A stretch of 63,783 nt of DNA. Origin: Gluconobacter vitians. Lineage in GTDB: Bacteria > Pseudomonadota > Alphaproteobacteria > Acetobacterales > Acetobacteraceae. Each line of letters opens with the position of its first letter. The first letter of the stretch is position 1. Position numbers and translations under genes: made by a program. The stretch covers positions 1 to 63,783 of the forward strand of contig NZ_JABCQG010000016.1 of NCBI RefSeq assembly GCF_015244565.1, written 5' to 3'. Shown piece after piece: positions 9,182-18,148 of the stretch. The notes under the pieces are model-generated. The model was not told the origin of the DNA. It saw nothing but the letters and a program-made list of their open reading frames with translations, and searched no databases.

Positions 9182-9996
9182 GCTGTTGCCCTGAAGACGG
9201 GAAGGGGCGTCAGCGGGGTGCGTGCCGCGCCGTGAAGGGACATTGCAAGCAGTGCCTGTGTGTAGGGATGGGCAGGCGCGTCGAATACAGATGTGGTCGG
9301 GCCCTGCTCGACGCAGATCCCGTCTTTAAGGACCAGAACCTGATCGGCATGGCGGCGGACCAGCCCGAGGTCATGGGAAATCATCAGGACCGCCATGCCA
9401 TGCGTCTCGCAACGGCGGGTGACGAGCGCTATCATGGCGGACTGGGTGCGGGCATCAAGGGCTGTGGTGAACTCATCTGCGATCAGGACACTGGGCTGGC
9501 AGGCGAGTGCCATGGCCAGCAGCACGCGCTGTCTCTGGCCGCCGGAAAGCTGATGCGGATAGGCCCGCTCGCTGACGCCCGCGTCCAGTAGACCGGTCTG
9601 CTCCATCAGGGCATGTGTTTCCGCACGGATTTCGGACTTGGACAGCGGTGTATGAAGGCGGAACGTATCGGCGATCTGCGACCCGATACGTCGGGTCGGG
9701 TTGAGCGCCGTCATGGGTTCCTGAAACACCATGCCCAGTTTTCTGCCCCGGATGCGACACCATTCCGGTTCGGACAGCGCCAGAAAATCTGTTCCTTCAA
9801 AATCAATCTCTCCGCGCGCCTGAAAACCGGGTGGCAGCAATCCCATCAGGGCGAGGGCGAGCGTCGATTTTCCTGAACCGGACTCTCCTGTGACGGCGAG
9901 AATTTTTCCCGGCTCAAGTCTGAAAGATATCGGATGGAGGATCGGACGTACGGCGCTCTGAACATCGAGCGCCCTGACGTGAAGCACGGCGGTCAT
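9178..9996 (-). CDS. Peptide ABC transporter ATP-binding protein (DppD/OppD type)
   Basis: A 272-residue ABC ATPase with Walker A GESGSGKST near residue 37, signature SGGQRQRVLLAMAL near 150, Walker B VLIADEFTTALD and the H-loop ISHDLGLVRRHAD. It pairs with the ATPase encoded next to form the heterodimer that drives uptake through the two permeases upstream. It is joined to the permease gene by an ATGA overlap at 9993-9996. Confidence 0.93.
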   Translation of the reverse strand: MTAVLHVRALDVQSAVRPILHPISFRLEPGKILAVTGESGSGKSTLALALMGLLPPGFQARGEIDFEGTDFLALSEPEWCRIRGRKLGMVFQEPMTALNPTRRIGSQIADTFRLHTPLSKSEIRAETHALMEQTGLLDAGVSERAYPHQLSGGQRQRVLLAMALACQPSVLIADEFTTALDARTQSAMIALVTRRCETHGMAVLMISHDLGLVRRHADQVLVLKDGICVEQGPTTSVFDAPAHPYTQALLAMSLHGAARTPLTPLPVFRATA

Positions 9997-10829
9997 GGGT
10001 TTGGCTCCTGATGCGCAGCGTCCAGACTGTCCCGCAATCCGTCACCGAAAATATTGAAACCCAGAACGAGCAGCATGATCGTCAGTCCCGGTACGGCGAC
10101 CAGCATTGGATGATCGAAAACGTGGATCTGGTAGGACGCCAGAGCCCGTCCCAGATCAGGGAGCGGCGGGGGAGCTCCAAGACCAAGATAGGATAGTCCG
10201 GCATCGGAAAGGAGGGCCAGCGCCAGTGAGGATGTGGCCTGTACCGTAAGCAAAGGCAGGATATTGGGTAGGACGTGCGTGCGCAGGATGGTGAGCGTGC
10301 CGCGTCCGGCCAGTCGGGATGCGGCGATATAGTCCTGGATCAGGATGGAGCGCGCGGCCTGTCGGGTGATCCGGATCTGGGCGGGAAGGCCAAACAGGGC
10401 GATGGCGAGGATTTCGCCAGATGCGGAGGCTCCGAGGGCTGTAACGAGCAAAGCAGCGATCAGGACGGGTGGAAATGCCAGTCCCAGATCGGCAATCCCC
10501 ATGATGATGCGGGTCGATCCGGACGGAGATGCTTCGGGATGTCCGGCGGCAATCAGCCCGAGCGCCGTTCCGGCAATCGTCGCAAGGGCAACGCCCAGTG
10601 CAGCGATCATCATGCTGTTGAATGCGCCCAGAAGCACATAGACCATGAGATCACGACCGAAAGGGTCTGTGCCCAGCGGATGCGACAGAGACGGTGTTGC
10701 ATAGCGGTGCATGACGTCAATGCCGGGAGCATGATCGCCATTGAACACTACAATGACAACGGCGGGAAACAGGACGGCGGCAAGCAGAATGCCGCCCGCC
10801 CAGAGAGTATAATTCCGCCGTGCCATCAT
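9993..10829 (-). CDS. Peptide ABC transporter permease (DppC type)
   Basis: An inner-membrane permease of 278 residues. After a first membrane helix it has the DppC-specific periplasmic motif HPLGTDPFGRDL, then five further hydrophobic segments. The cytoplasmic loop with ATPase contact (EAA-like, YIAASRLAGRGTLTILRTHVLPN) is intact. The frame is open back to 11297, but that part is antisense-like. ATG 10829 overlaps the upstream stop as ATGA and gives the family length. Confidence 0.92.
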   Translation of the reverse strand: MMARRNYTLWAGGILLAAVLFPAVVIVVFNGDHAPGIDVMHRYATPSLSHPLGTDPFGRDLMVYVLLGAFNSMMIAALGVALATIAGTALGLIAAGHPEASPSGSTRIIMGIADLGLAFPPVLIAALLVTALGASASGEILAIALFGLPAQIRITRQAARSILIQDYIAASRLAGRGTLTILRTHVLPNILPLLTVQATSSLALALLSDAGLSYLGLGAPPPLPDLGRALASYQIHVFDHPMLVAVPGLTIMLLVLGFNIFGDGLRDSLDAAHQEPNP

Positions 10830-11779
10830 GAGCATTCTTCCCCAAGGCGCGGATCCAGCCAGCGCACAAGGGCTGCCATGAGGACGTTCAGGACCATTAT
10901 GGCGGTCACGATCATCATGACAAGGTTCTGCACGACGGGAATGTCCCGCTGGTTGACGGCTTCCAGCAGCAGTTTTCCGCAGCCGGGAAGGCTGAAGACA
11001 CTCTCGACGATGATGCTGCCCGTTACGAGGACTGGCAGCTGGATGCCAGCCAGCGTCAGGACCGGGATCAGTGCGTTGGGCAGGGCGATGCGCCAAAGGG
11101 CACTCCGTCTGCTGTAGCCCTGGGCGCGGGCCGTGCGGATGAAATCCTGCGACAGCGTTTCGATCAGGGATGAGCGCATAAAGCGGGCGGTAATGGCCGC
11201 CTGCGGGATAGCCAGGGCGATGGCGGGAAGGATCAGCGCTCTGATTGCCGGGAAAAATCCGTTCTCCCATCCCGGAAAACCACTTGCAGGCAACCAATGC
11301 AGGGTCAGGGAGAATAGGAACGTCATCATCATCGCCAGCCAGAAATCGGGGATAGATTTGAAAAGCTGCAGCATTCCCATCAGGCCCAGATCAAGCGCTT
11401 TTCCCCGGTTTGCGGCTGCGATGACGCCGATGGGGATACCCGCTCCAAGGGAGAGCAGCATGGCAAGGAAGATCAGAGGCAGACTGCTCTGCAGACGCTC
11501 GACGATCAGGCTGCTAACCGGAACATCATAGATATAGCTCCGGCCCAGATCTCCATGCAGAAATCCGCTGATCCAGTGCGCATATCGTGCGGGCAGGGGC
11601 GTATCCAGCCCCAGTTGATGATGCAGCGCCAGAAGGCTCTCCGGGCTCGCATCCAGCCCGAGCATGACAGTCGCCGGATCGCCGGGCAGCAGGTTCATGG
11701 CGGCAAAGATGATGAGGCTTCCGACAAACAGCAGCACCACGCGCCCGGAGACCATGCGCAGGATTGTGACTCCGATCAT
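10826..11779 (-). CDS. Peptide ABC transporter permease (DppB type)
   Basis: An inner-membrane permease of 317 residues with the DppB features: an N-terminal helix, then FAAMNLLPGDPATVMLG, a periplasmic stretch, five membrane helices and the EAA loop DFIRTARAQGYSRRSALWRIALPN (shown in part). ATG 11779 is chosen because it overlaps the stop of the binding-protein gene as ATGA; a TTG at 11788 is also in frame. Confidence 0.92.
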   Translation of the reverse strand: MIGVTILRMVSGRVVLLFVGSLIIFAAMNLLPGDPATVMLGLDASPESLLALHHQLGLDTPLPARYAHWISGFLHGDLGRSYIYDVPVSSLIVERLQSSLPLIFLAMLLSLGAGIPIGVIAAANRGKALDLGLMGMLQLFKSIPDFWLAMMMTFLFSLTLHWLPASGFPGWENGFFPAIRALILPAIALAIPQAAITARFMRSSLIETLSQDFIRTARAQGYSRRSALWRIALPNALIPVLTLAGIQLPVLVTGSIIVESVFSLPGCGKLLLEAVNQRDIPVVQNLVMMIVTAIMVLNVLMAALVRWLDPRLGEECS

Positions 11780-13272
11780 GGTGCCCAAAACACGTCAGCA
11801 ACCGGGAAGCCGGCAATGGGCTGGCTGGCCCATATCCCCCTGATGCGTCTATCCATCACGCTCTGGCGAGGGATCGAGAACAGGAAGACATTCGGCTTAT
11901 CCGTGGCGAGCTGTTTCTGCATCTGTACGGAGAGCTGATGACGCCGCGCCGTGTCTGCGGTGTCTTCATACTGCTCCAGCAGATCGTGAAAAACCGGGTT
12001 GTGATAATGGAAATAAACGGGTGTGCGGTCATAGATGTTGATGTCATGCGGTTCGGTATGGGCAATGACGGTCATGTCGAACTGGCCCTGTCCGTAAACC
12101 CGGCCCAGCCAGGCCGGCCATTCTACGGGCTGGAGCGTCACGGTCAGCCCGACCTGTTCCAGATAGGCGGCAATGAGTTCGCTGCTGTCACGGGCATAGC
12201 CGATTGGCGGGAAGGTCAGGGTCAGATGCGTGCCAGGACTGACACCCGCCTCTTTCAGGAGCGCGCGGGCATGTTCCGGATCATACGGATAACGGTCGGG
12301 CAAGGAGACGTAATCCGGATCGTCCGGGGCCATATGCGATTGGAGAACGGTTGCGTCGCCCTCTGCCACGGCCTGGATCAGGGCCTTGCGGTCGATGGCC
12401 TGTGCAATGGCCTGCCGGACACGCGGATCATTGAATGGGCGGCGGGCATTGTTGAGGGCCAGAATCGCCTTGAAGGGAAAGCTTCCCCTGACGACCTCAA
12501 GCCTTCTGTTTCCGGAAAAGCGGCTCAGAAGTTCGCGGGACGGGAAGGATGGATAGACGTCGAGTTCTCCGGCCAGAAGCGCGTTGCTGGCCGAAAGCGG
12601 GTCGGGCATGAAGCGGAAGGTGACGGAAGTCAGCGCCGGTTTGCTACCCCAGTAATCCGGGTTGCGACGCAGGGTCAGGTGATCTCCCCGACGCCATTCG
12701 CCAAAAACGAATGGTCCGGTCCCGACCGGGTGGCTGATGTTCTGATCCACGGATGCCGGTGAGAGAATGGCCGCGTCGTTCCAGGCCAGCTGATAGAGGA
12801 AGCTGCCATAGGGATGCTGGAGCCTGATCCGGACGTGCAGGCTGTCCGGGCAGGATATATCGGCAATCCGGCTGAAAACGGCGGCGTGGGGATTGATGCT
12901 TCCCGAGGCGCCTGCACGGAGTAGGGAAAACTTCACGCTCTCGCAGGTCAACACTGTCCCGTCGTGAAAATGGACGCCCTCATGCAACGTGAAATCGTAA
13001 GTCAGGCCGTCCGGAGACAGGCTCCAGTCCCGTGCCAGAAGTGGTTTAAGTGCGCCATGTTCATCCAGCCGCATCAGGCCTTCATAGATATTGCCATACG
13101 TCACCATCCCGATGGCTTCACTGGAGCCGCGTGTCGGGTCCAGTCCGGGCGGTTCGATCGCCAGACCAACCGACAGCGTATCGCGTGCGCCTTCGGCCCG
13201 GGCTGAAGCCGGGCAAAGCAATGCCGAACAGCCGGCTGTGAGAACGGCCATGAAGATGGGCAGGTTTTTCAT
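11776..13272 (-). CDS. Peptide-binding protein of ABC importer (SBP family 5)
   Basis: A periplasmic solute-binding protein of 498 residues. A signal peptide (MKNLPIFMAVLTAGCSALL, cleavage near ASARA) is followed by the SBP_bac_5 core, with LDPTRGSSEAIGMVTYGNIYE-like and GVHFHDGTVLTCESVKFSL-like blocks typical of DppA/OppA relatives. ATG 13272 has a GGAG 7 bases upstream; an ATG at 13290 with its own GAGG is possible but gives a poorer signal peptide. It is the first gene of a six-gene operon (binding protein, two permeases, two ATPases, P1 peptidase). The cargo is probably a short peptide, possibly with D- or beta-residues given the peptidase. Confidence 0.9.
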   Translation of the reverse strand: MKNLPIFMAVLTAGCSALLCPASARAEGARDTLSVGLAIEPPGLDPTRGSSEAIGMVTYGNIYEGLMRLDEHGALKPLLARDWSLSPDGLTYDFTLHEGVHFHDGTVLTCESVKFSLLRAGASGSINPHAAVFSRIADISCPDSLHVRIRLQHPYGSFLYQLAWNDAAILSPASVDQNISHPVGTGPFVFGEWRRGDHLTLRRNPDYWGSKPALTSVTFRFMPDPLSASNALLAGELDVYPSFPSRELLSRFSGNRRLEVVRGSFPFKAILALNNARRPFNDPRVRQAIAQAIDRKALIQAVAEGDATVLQSHMAPDDPDYVSLPDRYPYDPEHARALLKEAGVSPGTHLTLTFPPIGYARDSSELIAAYLEQVGLTVTLQPVEWPAWLGRVYGQGQFDMTVIAHTEPHDINIYDRTPVYFHYHNPVFHDLLEQYEDTADTARRHQLSVQMQKQLATDKPNVFLFSIPRQSVMDRRIRGIWASQPIAGFPVADVFWAP

Positions 13273-13355
13273 CAGGCGCTCCGCGAACATGCAGCCTCAG
13301 GGCGCAGGATCACGGAAAATAGGGCGTTCACTGCCTCGGAGGAAGGGTCTGTCGT

Positions 13356-13991
13356 TCAGGGACGCGGAGGCGTGCTGGCAATCCGCGCTGCAAGCTGTTC
13401 GACAAGGGCACGCGTCAGGGTGACCTTGCCGGCATCCGTCGCAATGCTGCCCTGTGCCGTGAAAGAGCCCCGGCTGCGCAGGACAGGCTGATGTTCATCG
13501 GAAGGGATCATCGCCCAATCAGCTTCCAGCGCGCCCTGACCGCTGCTGTCGAGATCCAGCCGGCTGATATTGACTGCAAGGCGCAGGGCTGGCGTCTCGG
13601 CAAGCGGTTGTGTGGTCACGATATAGCTGGACCAGTCTCGCCCCAGATGGGCTGCCAGAAGGTCCGTCACGCCCTGCGACAACCTGCTTCCCCAGCGCCC
13701 GTTGGGACTGCGGTTAAGCTGGTCGCCATGACGGGTCAGGATGTCCTGATTGTCCAGATAATCCGGCAGTGTCACATGCGACACGTCCAGGACCGGAGCC
13801 GTGGCCGGAAGCGCAGCATTCATCTGTGCAATGGCCGGTGCCCCAAGCGTATAGAACTGCATGGGCGGCGCAGCGCAGCCTGACAGGGCGGCAAGGGCCA
13901 GCAGAGCGAAAGGAGCTGCGGATCGTGTCATGAACCGTGTCACGGGGCGGATCTCCGGAAAAATCTGGGGGAGGCGGAACTGTCGGTTCAT
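13356..13991 (-). CDS. ABC-type transport auxiliary lipoprotein (PqiC-like) of the MCE system
   Basis: An outer-membrane-type lipoprotein of the ABC_trans_aux/PqiC family, 211 residues from this start. A hydrophobic stretch ends in the lipobox LSGC, followed by the family pattern AAPPMQFYTLGAP and later RWGSRLSQGVTDLLAAHL. PqiC-like proteins assist MCE protein tunnels between inner and outer membranes. ATG 13991 overlaps the stop of the MCE gene as ATGA, but gives a long n-region; ATG 13931 would give a more usual signal peptide. It is the last gene of the operon. Confidence 0.87.
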   Translation of the reverse strand: MNRQFRLPQIFPEIRPVTRFMTRSAAPFALLALAALSGCAAPPMQFYTLGAPAIAQMNAALPATAPVLDVSHVTLPDYLDNQDILTRHGDQLNRSPNGRWGSRLSQGVTDLLAAHLGRDWSSYIVTTQPLAETPALRLAVNISRLDLDSSGQGALEADWAMIPSDEHQPVLRSRGSFTAQGSIATDAGKVTLTRALVEQLAARIASTPPRP

Positions 13992-14953
13992 GGACGCCGT
14001 CCCGTCAGCAGGAGCTGTGGATTGCGCTCGACATCTGTTGCAAATCCGCGCAGGGCAGAGGCGGCCGCGGCAATGTCCCGCAGGCTTGCTTCAAGATTGG
14101 CGCGGTCGGTAGAGCGCGGAGAGGTCATGTTCTCAAGATTGGCAAGGCTTTTCGTGGCCTGCTGAACGGCAGCGTTGCTGTTCAGCAGAACAGCGTGCAG
14201 CTCGCGGCCGCGCGCATCAAGCTGGTTCGTCCCGGTGCTGGCCAGCCGGTCCACACTGACGAGCGTGCGGGTCAGCGTAGGCTCCAGATCCGTCACCATC
14301 TTGCGGGCGGCATCGACCATATCGCGGCTGTGATCCGAGGTTTCGTGAATGCTCTGCACCAGTGCCGGCAGATCCCGGTCGAGCTGGTCCGACAGCCGGC
14401 GCACAGAGGCCAGGGTGGCATCTGCGTTTTCGCCAATCTGCTTCAGGGGCAGGTCCTGAAGGCTCTTGGTCATGGCCTCGATCGTGGACTGCTTGGTCGG
14501 GATTTCCGTGATGTGGGCAATTTCGGGATGCAGAACCGCAGGAGTATTGGGGGCAAAATCCAGATCGATTTCGGATGTACCGGTGACGAAGCTCTTGAGG
14601 TTCATTTCACCGCGCAGACCCTGCTGGACAAGATCTTCCATGCTCGGGCGATGATGAAGGCTGCTGTTTGTCAGGACGATGTTATCCGGACGCATCGTGA
14701 CGAAAACCGGAATATAGGCGTCTTTCGTCGTTGGATTGTACTCGATGACGACGCGGTCCACGGCGCCGACCTGAACGCCCCGGAATGTAACCGGTGATCC
14801 CACGGCCAGTCCGGACGAGGCGCCATGGAACACCAGAACGGCTTTTTCCGTCCGGGAAAAGGGGTGGAAATTGCCGAACAGGACGAATGCCGCGACAATC
14901 AGGCCCGTCCCCCCAAGGACGAAAGCGCCGACAAGAGCCTGCCTGTTCATCAC
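13988..14953 (-). CDS. MlaD family MCE-domain protein
   Basis: One N-terminal membrane helix (residues about 7-28) anchors a single MCE domain (about 38-125, with GLAVGSPVTFRGVQVGAVDRV). A long helical C-terminal region (about 150-310) follows that could form a tunnel or needle in a hexamer. It binds and shuttles lipid between membranes. The gene overlaps both neighbours by 4 bases (ATGA), so production is coupled to the ATPase and the lipoprotein. No MlaC-type periplasmic carrier is encoded here, which fits a tunnel rather than a shuttle design. Confidence 0.92.
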   Translation of the reverse strand: MMNRQALVGAFVLGGTGLIVAAFVLFGNFHPFSRTEKAVLVFHGASSGLAVGSPVTFRGVQVGAVDRVVIEYNPTTKDAYIPVFVTMRPDNIVLTNSSLHHRPSMEDLVQQGLRGEMNLKSFVTGTSEIDLDFAPNTPAVLHPEIAHITEIPTKQSTIEAMTKSLQDLPLKQIGENADATLASVRRLSDQLDRDLPALVQSIHETSDHSRDMVDAARKMVTDLEPTLTRTLVSVDRLASTGTNQLDARGRELHAVLLNSNAAVQQATKSLANLENMTSPRSTDRANLEASLRDIAAAASALRGFATDVERNPQLLLTGRRP

Positions 14954-15717
14954 GTGTTTCCTTCTTCGTCGCGTTCACGGTGCATGAAGGCATGCACCTG
15001 TGGATCGGTACAGTGATCGCGCAGATCACGGGGCGAGCCGTGGGCGATCGGGGTTTTTGTCTTGGCGTCCAGAAAGATGCCGTCATCCGCGATGTGGAAC
15101 AGGCTCGACAGCTCGTGGCTTACGATGATGATCGTCGCGCCAAGCCCGTCCCGCAGGTTCAGGATCAGGTCATCAAGCCGGGCGGAGGTGATCGGATCGA
15201 GGCCGGCGGAGGGTTCGTCGAAAAACAGAATGTCCGGATCAAGCGCAAGCGCGCGCGCCAGACCGGCACGTTTGCGCATCCCACCACTGATTTCCGACGG
15301 GTAGAGATCAATCGCCTGCAACATGCCGACAAAACCCAGTTTCAGCTCCACGAGCCTGCGGATGACATCGGGTTTGAGGTCCGTGAACATCTGCAGGGGC
15401 AGGGCGATGTTCTCGCCGATCGTCATGGAACTCCACAGCGCGCCACTCTGGAACAGCACGCCGAAGCGATGGTTCAGATCCGTGCGGTGCGCTTCGTTTC
15501 CGGCCCAGTAGTTCTCGTCACCGACATGATATTCGCCCGCCGAGGGGCGCAGCAGGCCGATCATGCTCTTGAGGAGCGTGCTCTTGCCGCAGCCCGACCC
15601 GCCCATGACGGCAAAGATGCTGCCCTTATGGACGTCGAGCGAGATGTTCTTCTGGATGACCTTCGGGCCAAAGGAGAGCGTGATGTCGCGAAGGGAAAGG
15701 ACGGTCTGGTCAGGCAT
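14950..15717 (-). CDS. MCE system ABC ATPase (MlaF-like)
   Basis: A 255-residue ATPase with Walker A GGSGCGKSTLLK near residue 38, signature SGGMRKRAGLARAL near 143, Walker B ILFFDEPSAGLDP and the H-loop VSHELSSLFHIAD. The sequence SGGMRKR and the EPSAGLDP block are typical of MlaF-class ATPases, as opposed to general importers. It powers lipid movement through the permease encoded 5 bases upstream in the same operon. Confidence 0.93.
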   Translation of the reverse strand: MPDQTVLSLRDITLSFGPKVIQKNISLDVHKGSIFAVMGGSGCGKSTLLKSMIGLLRPSAGEYHVGDENYWAGNEAHRTDLNHRFGVLFQSGALWSSMTIGENIALPLQMFTDLKPDVIRRLVELKLGFVGMLQAIDLYPSEISGGMRKRAGLARALALDPDILFFDEPSAGLDPITSARLDDLILNLRDGLGATIIIVSHELSSLFHIADDGIFLDAKTKTPIAHGSPRDLRDHCTDPQVHAFMHRERDEEGNT

Positions 15718-15722
15718 GTCTG

Positions 15723-16889
15723 TCAGATCCCCAGCACATCGGCGATGACGGCGAAGATGGCATCAATCGCAATGACGCCCACGATGCCGACGACAACGGC
15801 CCGTGTTGCGGCGATGCCGACATCCGCGGCCGAGCGTCCGGCCTTGAGACCGATCCGGCAGCTTGTCAGCCCGATGAAGGCGCCGAAAACGAGACTTTTG
15901 GTAAATCCGAAAATGAACTGGCCGATCCCGAAGGCGGTCACGGTCTGATGGAAATACCCTGCCGGTGTGATGTCGAGCATGGAGATGGCCACGACGAACC
16001 CGCCCAGCATGCCGATGAGACATCCATAGAGGTACAGGAAGGGCATCGTAATGATGAGCGAGAGGACCGCCGGCAGGATCAAGTAAGTCGAGGTCGGGAT
16101 GCCGAAAACGTTCAGGGCATCGATTTCCTCATTGCCCTGCATGGTGGAAATCCGTGCGGCATAGGCGCCGCCCGTTCGTCCGGCCATGATGATGGCGGTC
16201 ATGACGGCGGCCATCTCGCGCACCATCGCAATCCCCACAAGGCTTGCGACGTAGATGCCGGCGGCAAACTTCTGGAGTTCGACGGCGCCGACGAATGCCA
16301 GAATGGCACCGATCAGAAAATTGACGACGCCCACAATGAGCAGGGCGTAAGGGCCCGCATCGGCGGTATTGGTCAGAAGGTCAATCAGGCGCATCCGGCT
16401 GCGGCCGAGAATGGTCTGGACCGCGCCTTTTACTGTCAGGGCACCGAGCTCGGACACCACGCCGACTTCGGTCACGGATGCGATGGTGTGGCTCCCGATG
16501 GTCTCCAGAAACGGTTGGCGGAGTTTCTTGTGGTGGACAGGTTCGTCAGGTGCCTCGGGCAGAAGCTCCAGAAGCTGCCGCATCGGGCCCGGGAGCGTCT
16601 GTATGTCCAGACTGATGCCGGCATCATGGGCGACGCGCTTGAGATCCCACAGAAAAGCGATCAGCCCGGTGTCCCAGCCCTGAACGTCAGATGTCTGAAA
16701 AGAGAGATGGGCGCCCGGGGCCTTTTTCAGCCCGTCTTTCGGAAAGACCGGAATATTGCCGGTCCGGGCCTGCCATGTTCCACTCAGGACCATGACGGGC
16801 GCGTTCTGCTCACCCTGCAGATGCCATTGGGGCGTCCGGTCGTTTCCTGACTGCGTGGCTGGTGATCCCGTCTCGGTCCTGTCTGTCAT
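15723..16889 (-). CDS. MlaE-like permease with N-terminal STAS domain
   Basis: A 388-residue fusion. Residues about 25-115 look like a STAS domain (VMVLSGTWQARTGNIPVF, then DTGLIAFLWDLKRVAHDAGI). Residues about 130-388 are the MlaE permease core with GVVNFLIGAILAFVGAVELQ, MVREMAAVMTAIIMAGRTGG and FGIPTSTYLILPAVLS. In enterobacteria the STAS protein (MlaB) is separate. ATG 16889 is chosen as it fits the end of the non-coding leader; the frame is open to 16970. It is the first gene of the operon permease-ATPase-MCE-lipoprotein. Confidence 0.9.
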   Translation of the reverse strand: MTDRTETGSPATQSGNDRTPQWHLQGEQNAPVMVLSGTWQARTGNIPVFPKDGLKKAPGAHLSFQTSDVQGWDTGLIAFLWDLKRVAHDAGISLDIQTLPGPMRQLLELLPEAPDEPVHHKKLRQPFLETIGSHTIASVTEVGVVSELGALTVKGAVQTILGRSRMRLIDLLTNTADAGPYALLIVGVVNFLIGAILAFVGAVELQKFAAGIYVASLVGIAMVREMAAVMTAIIMAGRTGGAYAARISTMQGNEEIDALNVFGIPTSTYLILPAVLSLIITMPFLYLYGCLIGMLGGFVVAISMLDITPAGYFHQTVTAFGIGQFIFGFTKSLVFGAFIGLTSCRIGLKAGRSAADVGIAATRAVVVGIVGVIAIDAIFAVIADVLGI

Positions 16890-17185
16890 GAACTCTGCAT
16901 TTCGGGTCCTGACATTTCCTGATGCTGCAAAAGAGCGGAAAGACTGGCAGGACGTGACACCTGAAAACAACTGGCTGGGGGTTAAGGACGGGTTCGGATG
17001 GGACCCATCGGACCACCCTGAAACGGCACCTTATCGGCTGGGGGCAAAAGATCAATGCTTATGAGTGTCCGGACAACCGGTGCATCATAATCGCGCTTGC
17101 GTTCTTTTCCCGAAGTGATGACTGCATGTCACCCGCCCGTTTCTGATATGATCCCGGTGTTACGATTTGGAACCAGAAAACCTGT
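16890..17185. promoter_or_regulatory. Divergent intergenic region between the MCE operon and the glycosyltransferase
   Basis: This must hold two divergent promoters. A perfect repeat GATGGG-A-CCCATC lies at 16997-17009. A TATGAT element near 17145 could be the -10 box of the rightward gene. No gene is visible. Confidence 0.4.
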
Positions 17186-18112
17186 ATGACCAGCCAGTTC
17201 TCCCTGATCGTCCCTTTCTATAACGAAGAAGCTGCCATCAGCCATTTCGTGGGCAGTATTCTGCCATTCCTTGAGGGAATTCCCGATGCGGGCTGGGAAA
17301 TCATCTGTGTGGATGACGGCAGCAGCGACGGGACCCTGCGTGAACTGATTGCACTTTCAAAAACCGACAGACGTTTCAGGGTACTGGAACTGTCGCGCAA
17401 TTTCGGCAAGGAAGCGGCGCTGACCGCGGGCCTCGATGCTGCGACCGGAAATGCAGTCATCATCATCGACGCCGATTTGCAGGACCCGCCCGAAATCATC
17501 CCCCAGATGGTACAACTCTGGCGCGATGGTGCAGAGGTCGTGCTGGGAAAACGGATCGACCGGGCCACTGACAGTATGCTCAAGCGCAAGACGGCATCAT
17601 GGTTCTATTCGCTGCATAACTGGCTTGCCCATATTCAGATACCCGAAAATGTCGGAGATTTCCGGCTGATGGACCGATGCGTCGTGGAGGCTCTCAAAAG
17701 ATTGCCTGAGCGTCAGCGCTTCATGAAGGGGCTGTTTGCATGGGTGGGGTTCCGGACAGTCACCATCGACTATGTCCGGGCTCCGAGAGCGGCGGGGATG
17801 ACAAAGTTCTCGGGCTATTCCCTGTGGAACTTCGCGCTTGAGGGCTTCACCAGCTTTTCGTCCGTGCCCATTCGGCTCTGGACCTATCTCGGAACGATCG
17901 GTGCGCTGATCGCCATTCTCTATGCAGTTTTCATTGTGTTCCGGACGATTGTCTGGGGCAATCCCGTGCCGGGTTATTCATCCCTGTTTGTTGCAATCAT
18001 CTTTTTCAGCAGCGTGCAGATCATCAGTATTGGCATGCTGGGCGAATATATCGGCCGGATCTATATGGAGACGAAACAGAGACCGATTTATGTGCTGCGC
18101 CGGACGTACTGA
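17186..18112 (+). CDS. GtrB-like polyprenyl-phosphate glycosyltransferase (GT2)
   Basis: A GT2 family enzyme of 308 residues. The catalytic domain carries VPFYNEEAAI at the N terminus, CVDDGSSDGT for nucleotide sugar binding and IIDADLQDPPE for the metal site. Two membrane helices at about 230-255 and 265-290 anchor it. This layout matches GtrB/YfdH/DPM1-type enzymes that move a sugar from a nucleotide donor to bactoprenyl phosphate at the inner membrane. The lipid-linked sugar is then flipped and used for glycan or lipid decoration. A large membrane protein gene converges on it and could be the periplasmic acceptor enzyme. Sugar and acceptor are unknown. Confidence 0.9.
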   Translation: MTSQFSLIVPFYNEEAAISHFVGSILPFLEGIPDAGWEIICVDDGSSDGTLRELIALSKTDRRFRVLELSRNFGKEAALTAGLDAATGNAVIIIDADLQDPPEIIPQMVQLWRDGAEVVLGKRIDRATDSMLKRKTASWFYSLHNWLAHIQIPENVGDFRLMDRCVVEALKRLPERQRFMKGLFAWVGFRTVTIDYVRAPRAAGMTKFSGYSLWNFALEGFTSFSSVPIRLWTYLGTIGALIAILYAVFIVFRTIVWGNPVPGYSSLFVAIIFFSSVQIISIGMLGEYIGRIYMETKQRPIYVLRRTY

Positions 18113-18148
18113 AAAAACAACAGTCTCAGGATTACATGAAACGCAATT

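Noticed and set aside
9993-11297. A 434-codon frame for the DppC permease
   Set aside because: The first 156 codons overlap the DppB gene in another frame; the ATGA-coupled start at 10829 gives the normal family length.
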